NCBI GenBank assembly: GCA_029557895.1
Contig: JAKQHT010000023.1
Location: forward strand, 124,001-188,000
Origin: Bacteroidota bacterium
GTDB lineage: Bacteria; Bacteroidota; Bacteroidia; Flavobacteriales; Flavobacteriaceae
Direction of reading: 5' to 3'
DNA length: 64,000 bases
Under the pieces are notes generated by a model. It was not told the origin of the DNA. It worked only from the letters and a program-made list of their open reading frames with translations, and made no database searches. Positions 18,886 through 27,919 of the stretch are shown here, piece by piece; within the stretch, counting starts at the first letter, position 1; every line of letters starts with the position of its first letter. The position numbers and the translations under genes are program-made.

Positions 18886-19933
18886 ATTGGGTAGCAAAAT
18901 CGTCAACGACCATTCGTTGTATTTCATTGCCGATATTGGCGCCAACCACAACGGCTCTTTGGAAAAAGCCATCAAACTGATCCATTTGGCAAAGGAAGCC
19001 GGAGCGGATGCGGCCAAATTTCAGAACTTTCAGGCCAGTAAAATAGTGAGCAAGAAAGGTTTTGATGCCATGCAGGGCAAATTGTCCCACCAATCCAAAT
19101 GGAAAAAATCGGTTTATGAAGTCTATGAAGACGCAAGCATTGACAAGGCGTGGACCAAAACCCTCAAAGAGGAGTGTGACAAAGTGGGCATCGATTATTT
19201 CACGAGCCCGTATGATTTTGATTCCGTTGATCTGGTCGATCCGTATGTGGAGCTATACAAAATAGGCTCCGGCGACATCACTTGGCTCGAAATCATTTCG
19301 TATATTTTGGACAAAAACAAGCCTGTACTTATAGCCACTGGCGCCTCAACAATGGACGATGTGGATCGTGTAATGGCTCTGGCACTAAAAAAGACCGACG
19401 ATTTGGTACTGATGCAGTGCAATACCAACTATACGGGCAGCGTTGACAATTTTAATTATTGCAATCTCAACGTGCTGAAAGCGTTTAAAGAAAAATATCC
19501 CGAAGTGATGCTCGGCCTTTCGGATCACACCCCGGGACACGCCACCACCCTGGGCAGCATCGCCTTAGGGGCAAGGGTCATCGAAAAGCACTTTACGGAC
19601 GACAACAACCAAGACGGCCCGGACCATGCGTTTGCCATGAACCCAAAGACCTGGAGGGACATGGTGGACCGTTCCTACGAATTGCTCTCTGCTCTCGGCG
19701 ATGGCATCAAGCGGATAGAACCCAATGAAGAGCAATCCATATTGGTGCAGAGGCGCTGCTTGAGGGTCAATAGGGACCTGAAGGCGGGTGAGGTTTTGAC
19801 AAAAGCAGATGTTATCGCCTTAAGGCCCATTTCGGAAGGCGGCCTTCAGCCGTACGAGATAGGTAGTATTTTGGGCAGACCATTGGCAAAAGACATAGTG
19901 TCTGGAGACCACCTAACCATTAGTCATTTTTAA
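18869..19933 (+). CDS. NeuB-family nonulosonic acid synthase
   Basis: A 354-residue enzyme that condenses phosphoenolpyruvate with a six-carbon amino sugar to form a sialic-acid-like nine-carbon sugar. FIADIGANHNGSLEKAIKLI (about 18-37), AAKFQNF and GLSDHTPGHATTLGSIALGARVIEKHFT are NeuB-family blocks, and a C-terminal SAF antifreeze-like domain (RRCLRVNRDLKAGEVLT onward) completes it. It overlaps the upstream SDR gene by 17 bases. Whether the product is pseudaminate, legionaminate, neuraminate or another sugar cannot be read from the sequence. Confidence 0.92.
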   Translation: MMRQIKLGSKIVNDHSLYFIADIGANHNGSLEKAIKLIHLAKEAGADAAKFQNFQASKIVSKKGFDAMQGKLSHQSKWKKSVYEVYEDASIDKAWTKTLKEECDKVGIDYFTSPYDFDSVDLVDPYVELYKIGSGDITWLEIISYILDKNKPVLIATGASTMDDVDRVMALALKKTDDLVLMQCNTNYTGSVDNFNYCNLNVLKAFKEKYPEVMLGLSDHTPGHATTLGSIALGARVIEKHFTDDNNQDGPDHAFAMNPKTWRDMVDRSYELLSALGDGIKRIEPNEEQSILVQRRCLRVNRDLKAGEVLTKADVIALRPISEGGLQPYEIGSILGRPLAKDIVSGDHLTISHF

Positions 19934-19935
19934 CT

Positions 19936-20466
19936 ATGATAACAGGAAAAAAAGTAGGCTTAAGAGCAGTAGAAAAAGAAGATTTAAAACTACTTCGCGA
20001 TTGGCGGAACCGTACAGACTTCCGAAGGAATTTCAGGGAAGTCAGGGAACTGTCTCTGGCCGACCAAGAAGCTTGGTTTGAAAGCCTTCAGCGCACAAAG
20101 CACATAAATTACATGTTTGCCATTGTGGACTTAAAAACAAACGAAACCATTGGTGCCGCAGGGCTATTGTACATCAACTGGATCATCCGCTCGGCAGACT
20201 TTTCATTTTATATCGGGAAGGACGGCCAGTACATAGACGACAAGGGCATTGCGGAAGAAGCTGCAAAATTGCTTATTGACTATGGATTCAACAACCTTAA
20301 CCTTAACAAGTTATGGATGGAATTATATGAGTTCGACACAAAGAAAATATCATTCTTTACTGAAAAGTTTAATTTTAAAAAAGACGGTCTGTTGCGTCAA
20401 AATTGTTTTGAAGACGGGAAGTATTGGGATTCTTTGATTATTTCACGTTTAAGACAAGATAGATAA
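19936..20466 (+). CDS. GNAT N-acetyltransferase (PseH-like)
   Basis: A 176-residue GNAT-fold acyltransferase that begins 2 bases after the synthase gene stop. GLRAVEKEDLKLLRDWRN is the usual N-terminal beta-alpha start for this subgroup (RimJ/RimL or PseH-like), and a diverged acetyl-CoA loop lies near YIDDKGIAEEAAKLLIDYGF. In this position it likely N-acylates an amino sugar of the nonulosonate branch, as PseH does. However, no aminotransferase is nearby to create a free 4-amino group, so O-acylation or an enzyme encoded elsewhere must be considered. Confidence 0.82.
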   Translation: MITGKKVGLRAVEKEDLKLLRDWRNRTDFRRNFREVRELSLADQEAWFESLQRTKHINYMFAIVDLKTNETIGAAGLLYINWIIRSADFSFYIGKDGQYIDDKGIAEEAAKLLIDYGFNNLNLNKLWMELYEFDTKKISFFTEKFNFKKDGLLRQNCFEDGKYWDSLIISRLRQDR

Positions 20467-20581
20467 GTAATTGCCATAAATGCTGCACCTATAGGTTAAA
20501 TTTACTTTTTTATAGATCGAATAACCGGTATCACTTTCCTTATAAAGCTATCGAGCATAAGGGTTGCAATTTTATTTTATA

Positions 20582-21817
20582 GTGAAAAGAGTAAAATCAC
20601 TTTATAAAAACAACAAGGGGCTGTTGGGGTTCATGGCATTGAGCTATTTTGACAAAGCCGTCATTTTTTTGTTGCCCATATTAGTCCTACAGATGTTCGG
20701 GGACCAATCGGTCTATCTATCCATTGAGTACATCTATTCGATCACCATAGTCATCATTCCCTTCTTGGATTTGGGCCTGGGGAGCTATTTTTACTACATA
20801 TATAGAAATACAGGGCATAAAAGGGCGATTATAAACAAAAGCATAAAAATTTTCCATTTGCTTTATTTTATCCTCTGTTGCATAGGCTGTATATTGATTG
20901 CGATACACTATTTTGTCGTTCCAATTGACCAATACATTGTTTACATAACTTCGAGGGCGATATTTTTGGCAACTTTTGCATTTTTGTCATCGTACTACAG
21001 ATTAATCAACAAACCAGAAAAAGCACTTTTTCTGACCATTGTCGCCAATATTATTTCTCTAATAATTTTGCTCTTGTATGTGTTTTTAGATAAAGAGTTT
21101 GAGCTTTGGGTAATCTTCATTGGGCAAATACTTTTTTGCGTCTTTTACTTTTTAAAGACAACAAGGTATATTTTGCTCAAATGGCACAAGCACTATAAAA
21201 ATCTAAATACCGTATCGTTTTTGAAAGCATCGCTCTTGTTTGCGTGGCCGACAATTCTGCAGGTATTTATTATGATGTTTGTAGCTAATTATGGTAAAAT
21301 ATTCGCATTGGACAAGATGTCTTTGGATGATGGCACATTGTTGTCTTTGGTTCAACGTTTTTGCATGCTTATTCACATTACCCATACTTCGATCCTGGCT
21401 TTCATAGTCAAGGACATTTATACAAACGGAAGTGAAAAGGAGATAAAAAAATCGGCCTTAATGAAATACATCATATTTATTACTGCCTCAACGATTTTTG
21501 TTATTTTGTTGGTCTTTTGTTATTTGGAGATTTACAATTATAACTTTAAAAATTTTATGTTTGTTTTAAGCGGCATTGTTGCATATACTTATTTGTGGTG
21601 TTTAGTGTCATATTTAGAATTATACTTTAGCAGGGAAAATAAAAACATATTCAAGCTCTATTTGGCCTGTATAAACGTTGTCATTTTTGTTTCAATTTTG
21701 TCTATAGGATCAATGGCATATCTTGATAAAATCATTATAGCCATGTTTGCCAGTACCTTGGCGACATTTGGCACGAGTGTTTTGTTGCTCAAATACAGAA
21801 AATATTATTTGTCATAA
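20582..21817 (+). CDS. Wzx-like polysaccharide flippase
   Basis: A 411-residue hydrophobic protein with about 12 predicted transmembrane helices, the topology of Wzx/MATE-like lipid-linked oligosaccharide flippases. Sequence similarity is weak apart from the family pattern (GLGSYFYY after helix two, FAWPTILQVFIMMFVANYGK at mid-protein). The start is taken as GTG 20582 (VKRVKSLYK); an in-frame TTG at 20564 is an alternative. It is visibly richer in A/T than the sugar-nucleotide genes, as often seen for repeat-unit-specific genes acquired by exchange. Confidence 0.75.
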   Translation: MKRVKSLYKNNKGLLGFMALSYFDKAVIFLLPILVLQMFGDQSVYLSIEYIYSITIVIIPFLDLGLGSYFYYIYRNTGHKRAIINKSIKIFHLLYFILCCIGCILIAIHYFVVPIDQYIVYITSRAIFLATFAFLSSYYRLINKPEKALFLTIVANIISLIILLLYVFLDKEFELWVIFIGQILFCVFYFLKTTRYILLKWHKHYKNLNTVSFLKASLLFAWPTILQVFIMMFVANYGKIFALDKMSLDDGTLLSLVQRFCMLIHITHTSILAFIVKDIYTNGSEKEIKKSALMKYIIFITASTIFVILLVFCYLEIYNYNFKNFMFVLSGIVAYTYLWCLVSYLELYFSRENKNIFKLYLACINVVIFVSILSIGSMAYLDKIIIAMFASTLATFGTSVLLLKYRKYYLS

Positions 21818-22167
21818 CGAAATTTTAATGAAATCACTTTTATCTTTTTTTTCTTTTAACCCCTTCAATATCTGTCTCGTTGTCTTTGCCAAGTCAAAAA
21901 AAAGGGTGGACGATTTCTGACCAAGAATACTTGATGAAAAATATACTGTTTAAACATACTCTGTGTTTACTTAAAAAACATTAAAAGTTAAAAGCTCTAT
22001 ATTTTTTGATGGCATTACCTTTTATTGTAGGCTTTGAACGGCACTTTAAAGTTTTATAGATTCTATTTCTTTGAAAGATTCTTAATCATTATGTTTGCCT
22101 TACCACTTGTTTTTTCAGAACATTAAAGGATTGTTACAACCCACACCGGATCAAAAAATGCCATGAA
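21818..22167. other. AT-rich non-coding gap
   Basis: 350 bases without a supported gene. A possible weak promoter for the next gene lies at its 3' end: TATGTTTG at 22090-22097, with TTTG at 22070-22073, only 16 bases away instead of 19. No terminator hairpin, tRNA or repeat was seen. Confidence 0.5.
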
Positions 22168-23517
22168 ATGAAAACCGTATGTTTTATAGCCAATTATTTT
22201 AAAACAAATGTCTTTATAGAGGTTGCAAAAGACTTGTCGGAAAAAGGGAATACAATTTATTGGATTACGCCCAACAAAAAACAGTATGTCCATCTGGTCA
22301 AGGAGTTTTCTGATGACGCAGTTCTGTATATAGGAAAAAAAGAAGTGCTTTCTGCCAAGACCCATCATCTGTCTAATGATTTGAAAATAAATGAATTGGT
22401 GTGCGGAGACAGGGTTTTAAGAGAAGAACCTCAAGAATGGTCTTTTGAATACCTATATAAACTCCAGCATGTTTATCAGGATTTTATCAAGGCAAACGGG
22501 ATACAATTTATATTTGGTGAGCTTACCTGGGCGCATGAACTGCTCGCAATGCGCTTGGCAAACGCCGACATAAGCCTTGGCTGCCGGTTCATAAATCCAC
22601 ACACCATACGTATTCCTAACGGGAGGTTTGCCTTTTTCACAGATGAATTTCAATCGGTTATAAAAGAAAACGAGGCAGAATCTTCCAATAATGAGACACC
22701 GATTATCAAAGCCGAGAAACCGGCATATTTGGCCTTGAACGATAAATTCATAGATAAGAAAAGCACCTTTGGCCACAATGTAAAGCTTTTGATGAATTTT
22801 ATGACACGGGCAAATCAAGATGCCAATGATGTAACGCTTTACGGCAACCCCTATACACAGTTTAAAATAAGGACCCGGGAGATAGTCAATAGATTCCTTT
22901 TCAATAAACTGATATCAGAGACCAAATTAGAAGACATCCCTAAACACAAAAAAACAATTTTGTTTACCTTGCACAAGCAACCGGAGGCATCTATTGATGT
23001 TATCGGAAGGTATTACGAAAACCAATGGACGCTCATAAAAAACGTTTGGCGCATCATGCCTTCCGGTTATGTGCTGTTGGTAAAAGAACATTCTAATGCC
23101 ATAGGCGACAGGAACATGGGTTTTTATAAAAAAGTAAAAGCATTGAAAAATACTTTTCTAATAGACCATAAAGTGAACTCTTATAAAATACTTGAAAGCT
23201 GCGCTGCGGTATTTACCGTATCCGGGACCATAGCCTATGAAGCAGCTTTGATGGGTAAGAGGTCTTTCACCTTTGCGCCAACATTTTTCAATAACCTAAA
23301 GGGATGCTCTGAAGTATCCTGGAAGGACTTTAGGAACAGGAACATATTCGAGGAGGGTTTAGATGAATCAAGTAAAATGGACATCCAAGAATTTTCAAAA
23401 TGGCTATTGCACAACTCATTTGAAGGAATCATGTCAGACTCCCATGGCGATCCGAGATGTATGCACAAAAGCAATATAGAGAATTTGAGCAGGGGATTTT
23501 TGACAATTATTAGTTAG
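22168..23517 (+). CDS. Capsule-type glycosyltransferase, likely nonulosonate transferase
   Basis: A 449-residue soluble protein with two Rossmann-like halves. The second half has FTLHKQPEASIDVIGRYYENQWTLI (about 271-295), VLLVKEHSNAIGDR and FTVSGTIAYEAALMGKRSFTF, the pattern of the capsular polysaccharide biosynthesis family (GT-B fold). Members of that family are often found beside CMP-sialic-acid-like pathways. With CMP-nonulosonate synthesis encoded upstream, a transferase of that sugar is the best guess. The acceptor is unknown. Confidence 0.65.
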   Translation: MKTVCFIANYFKTNVFIEVAKDLSEKGNTIYWITPNKKQYVHLVKEFSDDAVLYIGKKEVLSAKTHHLSNDLKINELVCGDRVLREEPQEWSFEYLYKLQHVYQDFIKANGIQFIFGELTWAHELLAMRLANADISLGCRFINPHTIRIPNGRFAFFTDEFQSVIKENEAESSNNETPIIKAEKPAYLALNDKFIDKKSTFGHNVKLLMNFMTRANQDANDVTLYGNPYTQFKIRTREIVNRFLFNKLISETKLEDIPKHKKTILFTLHKQPEASIDVIGRYYENQWTLIKNVWRIMPSGYVLLVKEHSNAIGDRNMGFYKKVKALKNTFLIDHKVNSYKILESCAAVFTVSGTIAYEAALMGKRSFTFAPTFFNNLKGCSEVSWKDFRNRNIFEEGLDESSKMDIQEFSKWLLHNSFEGIMSDSHGDPRCMHKSNIENLSRGFLTIIS

Positions 23518-23520
23518 GTT

Positions 23521-24918
23521 TTGAAAATTAAGAGGGCTCGGTTTAGTTTACATTTGTGTACATTGTTTGTACTGATACTCACGGTATATAAAATACCCGA
23601 GTACACCTATATACCCGGGATCCCTTTTCTTTTGATATCCTATTACAGGATTTTTGTCAAACAGGATATTACTGTAGCATTGATATTGATGTTGAGTGCC
23701 CGGCTTCTAATGGGGCCGATGATTCCCCATTCGGACATGGCATTTAACATTTTGAACGTTCTATGCAATTATCTTCCGATAGCTTTTTTTGTATTCTTAG
23801 CTCTTTTCAAAAGTGAGAAATTAAGTTTTACCCGCTTTAAAATGCTTAAGTACACGGTTTTGTATGTTGTTTTCTTATTGACATTCAGCCTATTGCACCT
23901 GTCTTATGCGATTTCAGTGTTGGCTCAAGAGATTTTGCCACTGGTTCTTTTCGCAATTTTAATGATTAAATTGCCCAGAAAGGAAATTGATTTTCATTAC
24001 CTGTTAAAATTTTTCAGATACAGTTTTGTCGCATGTGTAGTTGTTTACTTAAGCCCTCATTTTTCCGATCAGTTTGAATACCTATTTGCCAGAGGCATCG
24101 TTTTTAAAGAAACTGTAAATCCGGAATCTTTTTATGTCACCAGAGGCAGTTTCCCAAGAAACATGGGATTCGTTTTCGACTTTAGAATCTTGGGCCAACT
24201 GGCATCGATTTATCTCATTACGCTTTACTATCTGAACAAAACAAACAAGTTTTTCGATGTGCTTTTACTTTTGACCATCGTTATCCTCACCTTTTCCAGA
24301 GGCCCTATTCTGATTGTTCTTTTATTGCTTTTGGCCATCTATGGCCCTGACAAGATAAAGTTGACAAAAAGAGTGTTATGGGCCACGGGAATCGGCATTG
24401 CCATTTTTATATCACTCACAGTATATAGTCTGAACTCTCCAACAATCATGAAATATGTTTCAACGTTTAATCCATTTGCCGAAAAAAGCGCCATATCACA
24501 GCGCGGGATGTTTATAGAATATTCTTTCGATAAATTTTTAAAAAACCCGTTGGGCAATGGTATTGGGTCGTTATCCTCACCAAATGCTGATAATGTCATT
24601 TTTGCCGGCTATACCAATTTTCACAAAGAAACACCCGATCCCATATATTACTACAGTGTTTCGGATGCTTATTGGGTGATGTCACTTGCTGAAAAGGGCA
24701 TTTTTGGGTTTGTGCTCATGGTATTGTCGCTGTTGGAGATATTCTATAGCAACAGAAACAGGCTATCATTGTTTTTCGTATTGGGCCTTTTTATAAACAT
24801 GATAGGAACCGATATACCCAAACAAGGTTTTTTCTATTTCGTTTTTATATATATTTACTTTGAATTGAGTCAATTGCCCAACAAAGAAAGCACACCATTG
24901 GAGCGTGTGACCGAATGA
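23521..24918 (+). CDS. Wzy/O-antigen polymerase-like membrane protein
   Basis: A 465-residue membrane protein with about 10-12 helices and a large periplasmic loop near residues 300-400, containing SQRGMFIEYSFDKFLKNPLGNGIGS and a Tyr/Pro-rich stretch. The R-x15-NPxGNGIG pattern is typical of Wzy_C/O-antigen ligase proteins. It starts with TTG 3 bases after the previous stop, and no in-frame ATG gives a better N-terminus. It is one of three polymerase/ligase-like genes in this locus. Repeat-unit polymerase is the favoured role. Confidence 0.72.
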   Translation: MKIKRARFSLHLCTLFVLILTVYKIPEYTYIPGIPFLLISYYRIFVKQDITVALILMLSARLLMGPMIPHSDMAFNILNVLCNYLPIAFFVFLALFKSEKLSFTRFKMLKYTVLYVVFLLTFSLLHLSYAISVLAQEILPLVLFAILMIKLPRKEIDFHYLLKFFRYSFVACVVVYLSPHFSDQFEYLFARGIVFKETVNPESFYVTRGSFPRNMGFVFDFRILGQLASIYLITLYYLNKTNKFFDVLLLLTIVILTFSRGPILIVLLLLLAIYGPDKIKLTKRVLWATGIGIAIFISLTVYSLNSPTIMKYVSTFNPFAEKSAISQRGMFIEYSFDKFLKNPLGNGIGSLSSPNADNVIFAGYTNFHKETPDPIYYYSVSDAYWVMSLAEKGIFGFVLMVLSLLEIFYSNRNRLSLFFVLGLFINMIGTDIPKQGFFYFVFIYIYFELSQLPNKESTPLERVTE

Positions 24919-25005
24919 CGAACAGACACCTCAAACACTTTGGGAAATTTTGCCAGAAGAAAGGTTTGGTTTGCCATGCCGCTATTCAATTTCATTTTAG
25001 ATACG

Positions 25006-25013
25006 TACATTTG
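25006..25013 (+). promoter_or_regulatory. Putative -7 box within the polysaccharide locus
   Basis: TACATTTG matches TAnnTTTG and lies 66 bases before the GT4 gene at 25080, in a 161-base gap. No TTG at the right -33 distance is visible, so this is a tentative internal promoter for the second half of the locus. Confidence 0.4.
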
Positions 25014-25079
25014 TTGGGTTCAAAAAAGATCGGCAATGGACCGCAAACCAGTTTTTTTGAGCAGAAGCACAGCTAAAAA

Positions 25080-26171
25080 ATGAACATACTCGTTGATGCC
25101 CATATTTTTGATGACAAGCACCAAGGTTCCCGCACCTATCTCAAGGGGCTTTATGGGGCACTCATCAAACAAGCTCCCGAATGGAACTTCTATTTTGTGG
25201 CGCAGGACGTTGAAAATCTCAAGAACGAATTTGGAAATGGATTTAAAAACGTGACCTATCTGCCGTTGCGGGCCTCCAATAAATTTTATCGGCTACTGGT
25301 GGAATTGCCCCGGCTAATCAAGAAGTACGATATAGACTACTCACATTTTCAATATACCATGCCTCCCATCAAATGTGGCAAGTATATCGTCACCATTCAC
25401 GACAATTTATTTGCCCAAAAGGAGTTCAAGCACTATTTTCCCATCAAGAAAAGGGTTGTCAACCATTTTCTTCACAGGGTTTCGGGACAGAGAGCAGATG
25501 TGCTACTTACGGTTTCTGAATTTTCGAAACAAAAGCTCCATGAGATATATAACATAGCAAACGATAGGATTTTTGTTACCCCCAATGGTATTGATCCTAT
25601 TTTTTACGAAAAGAAAGACCTTGCGTCCCCGGTTGATACAAAATACATACTTTACGTATCGCGCATTGAACCGAGAAAGAACCACTTGATGTTGTTGAGG
25701 GCCTTTGTTGAAACCAAACTTTACAAGGATTACAAGCTTGTATTTATAGGCAAGAACGATATTCCCACGCCCGAAATGGAACGGTACATAAAGGAGCATA
25801 AAAACCTGCTGGCAGATAGATTGCTGCGTGTGGAGAACATTTCGACCACAGAGCTGATGGCGTATTATCAAAATTGCGCCTTGTTTGTTTTTCCCTCTTT
25901 TGCCGAAGGGTTTGGCATACCCCCCATAGAAGCGATGGCGCTTGGCGCTAAAGTGTTGGTATCCAACGCAACCGCAATGTCCGATTTTGAGCTTTCCGAA
26001 TCTCAAATGTTTGACCCTAAAAATCTCGAAGCGTTGAAGGCAAAGTTGATTTCCCAAATAAAAAACGATACGCGCTCATCACAAGGATATGAACAGATAC
26101 TTTCGAGATATCACTGGGAAAGTATTGCCCGCGATTTCAAATTGTTGATAGAAAACCATCAAAACCAATAG
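25080..26171 (+). CDS. GT4-family glycosyltransferase
   Basis: A 363-residue GT-B transferase. The N-terminal acceptor domain has GSRTYLKGLY, and the C-terminal donor domain shows ILYVSRIEPRKNHLMLLRAF (about 195-214) and FVFPSFAEGFGIPPIEAMALGAKVLVSNATAMSDF, the E-x7-E nucleotide-sugar motif of GT4. Such enzymes often transfer mannose, rhamnose or fucose, but donor and acceptor cannot be read from the sequence. It is followed 5 bases later by the next membrane protein gene. Confidence 0.9.
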   Translation: MNILVDAHIFDDKHQGSRTYLKGLYGALIKQAPEWNFYFVAQDVENLKNEFGNGFKNVTYLPLRASNKFYRLLVELPRLIKKYDIDYSHFQYTMPPIKCGKYIVTIHDNLFAQKEFKHYFPIKKRVVNHFLHRVSGQRADVLLTVSEFSKQKLHEIYNIANDRIFVTPNGIDPIFYEKKDLASPVDTKYILYVSRIEPRKNHLMLLRAFVETKLYKDYKLVFIGKNDIPTPEMERYIKEHKNLLADRLLRVENISTTELMAYYQNCALFVFPSFAEGFGIPPIEAMALGAKVLVSNATAMSDFELSESQMFDPKNLEALKAKLISQIKNDTRSSQGYEQILSRYHWESIARDFKLLIENHQNQ

Positions 26172-26176
26172 TATTT

Positions 26177-27919
26177 ATGACATTCGAAAAGAAAGACGTC
26201 TATTCGTTGCTTGCCATTTTTGCACTGCTGTTGGCCACGGCTGTTTTATATTACAACGATAAGTACACCAATTTTGAAAAAAGCGTTACCGCCATTGAGC
26301 TCATTTTGAACAAGGATATCGACTCAAAAGAGCTTCCATTGGTGTATATGGCGAGTGGTCGCCAAGACGCCATTGATTTTGGATCGGTTTATAGGTTTGC
26401 ACACAAGGCAGACTCCACCTATACGGCATCGCTAAACGGAACGGTCAATCCAAGAAGATTCCGGCTTTATTTTAACAATCCGGATCGGTCGGTACGGCTT
26501 TATTCAATAAAATTGTTGAATGACAATGAAACGAAAGATATCGATATAGGCAGGACAGCTGTTCGTGAAAATTTAAAGCTCGTTGAGAAGAACAAGGGCC
26601 ATAGCGTGGAGGTCGGAGCCCCAAAAGCGTTCATGGAGTTTTCGCAAGACATTGTTTATGCCTCGGACACGCAACGGTTTTGGTCTTTTTGGGTTTGCCT
26701 CATTTTTATTGCAATCACTGCGTTTGCGGCTTTTAGGGCCATTTCCATCGAAAACATTCATTTGGACACCGTCGCAAAGTTTACCTTGGCATTGTTGATT
26801 GTTGCCGTGTTTTCCCCTCCGCCTATTTACAACATCGCGCTTATATTGACAGTCGTACTAAACCTTAAAAAAGTTATGGCTTTAGATGTTCGCAATAGTA
26901 AATTGAGCGTTGTCTTTATTGTTTTTTTTATTATCTACGCTATAAACAACATTTTGATTTCGAAAGACGGATTTGAAGAAATGGGCACCATCGAAAAATT
27001 TCTCCCTTTTTTGGTCTTGGCCATCATTGTTCCGGCCATCAACGACAGAAAACTTCTCGCTTTTTTTCCTGCTTCGGCATTGATTTTAGGATTTGGGTTT
27101 ATCGTCACGTCATTGATTGATGTCCTGGTGTACGAAAACGTGGTGTTTATGTCTTTTGAATTTTTTACAAAATACCTTCACCCAATTTATTACTCTTATT
27201 TGTTGTTTTTCTCAACATGTTACGTTTTCCTGAATTTTGAAGGCATCAAAAAGTATTTTTTGATAACTCTTTTTTTCCTTTTTATGGTCTTCAGCGGTTC
27301 AAAAATGGTCTTGATATTTACGCTTATAGCGATGTTCATCAATATCGTGAAGATCAATAAAACAGGATTTTTGGCCATACCACTTTTGATGGTATTGGTG
27401 GTTTTTTCTCCACTGAAACATCGCTTTAACGATGTCTTAAACATAGAAGACACATCAATACTGAAAGAAAATCACATCGACAACCCATACGACTCAAGGA
27501 TTAACGGATTGACCTTGAGGTTGATGCTTTGGAGGGAGGCGGTAGCAACAATGAGCGGGGCAGAGTATTTGACAGGGAACGGCGTCACGGACAGCGATGA
27601 GAACGAGCTGAAATCAAGGCTCGACGCCCTGGGCTTGATAGAGCATATACATTACAACCCCCACAACCAGTATGTGGACACGCTTTGGAAAACCGGTATT
27701 TTGGGGCTGTTCATCCTGCTGCTTATACCCGGAACCGGACTATACTACGGAATTAAAAATGAAGACATCCTACTGATCCAATTTTCAGTGTTTATGATAG
27801 CCGTAATGTTTTCAGAATCTATTTTTGGAAGAGTCAATGGAATTTACTTTTTTAGTTTAGTTTTATTGATGCTGACAAATTCAAAACCAAAATATGAAAA
27901 TAGCGATACTGGGCACTAG
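26177..27919 (+). CDS. O-antigen ligase/polymerase-like protein with ectodomain
   Basis: A 580-residue membrane protein. Helix one (about 9-26) is followed by an extracytoplasmic region of some 140 residues, then about ten more helices. The periplasmic loop contains LRLMLWREAVATM and YNPHNQYVDTLWKTGILGL (about 492-510), the His-containing signature of the Wzy_C/WaaL ligase family. The large N-terminal ectodomain, beta-rich by eye, is not part of the basic fold. The 3' end overlaps the next gene by 26 bases. Confidence 0.72.
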   Translation: MTFEKKDVYSLLAIFALLLATAVLYYNDKYTNFEKSVTAIELILNKDIDSKELPLVYMASGRQDAIDFGSVYRFAHKADSTYTASLNGTVNPRRFRLYFNNPDRSVRLYSIKLLNDNETKDIDIGRTAVRENLKLVEKNKGHSVEVGAPKAFMEFSQDIVYASDTQRFWSFWVCLIFIAITAFAAFRAISIENIHLDTVAKFTLALLIVAVFSPPPIYNIALILTVVLNLKKVMALDVRNSKLSVVFIVFFIIYAINNILISKDGFEEMGTIEKFLPFLVLAIIVPAINDRKLLAFFPASALILGFGFIVTSLIDVLVYENVVFMSFEFFTKYLHPIYYSYLLFFSTCYVFLNFEGIKKYFLITLFFLFMVFSGSKMVLIFTLIAMFINIVKINKTGFLAIPLLMVLVVFSPLKHRFNDVLNIEDTSILKENHIDNPYDSRINGLTLRLMLWREAVATMSGAEYLTGNGVTDSDENELKSRLDALGLIEHIHYNPHNQYVDTLWKTGILGLFILLLIPGTGLYYGIKNEDILLIQFSVFMIAVMFSESIFGRVNGIYFFSLVLLMLTNSKPKYENSDTGH

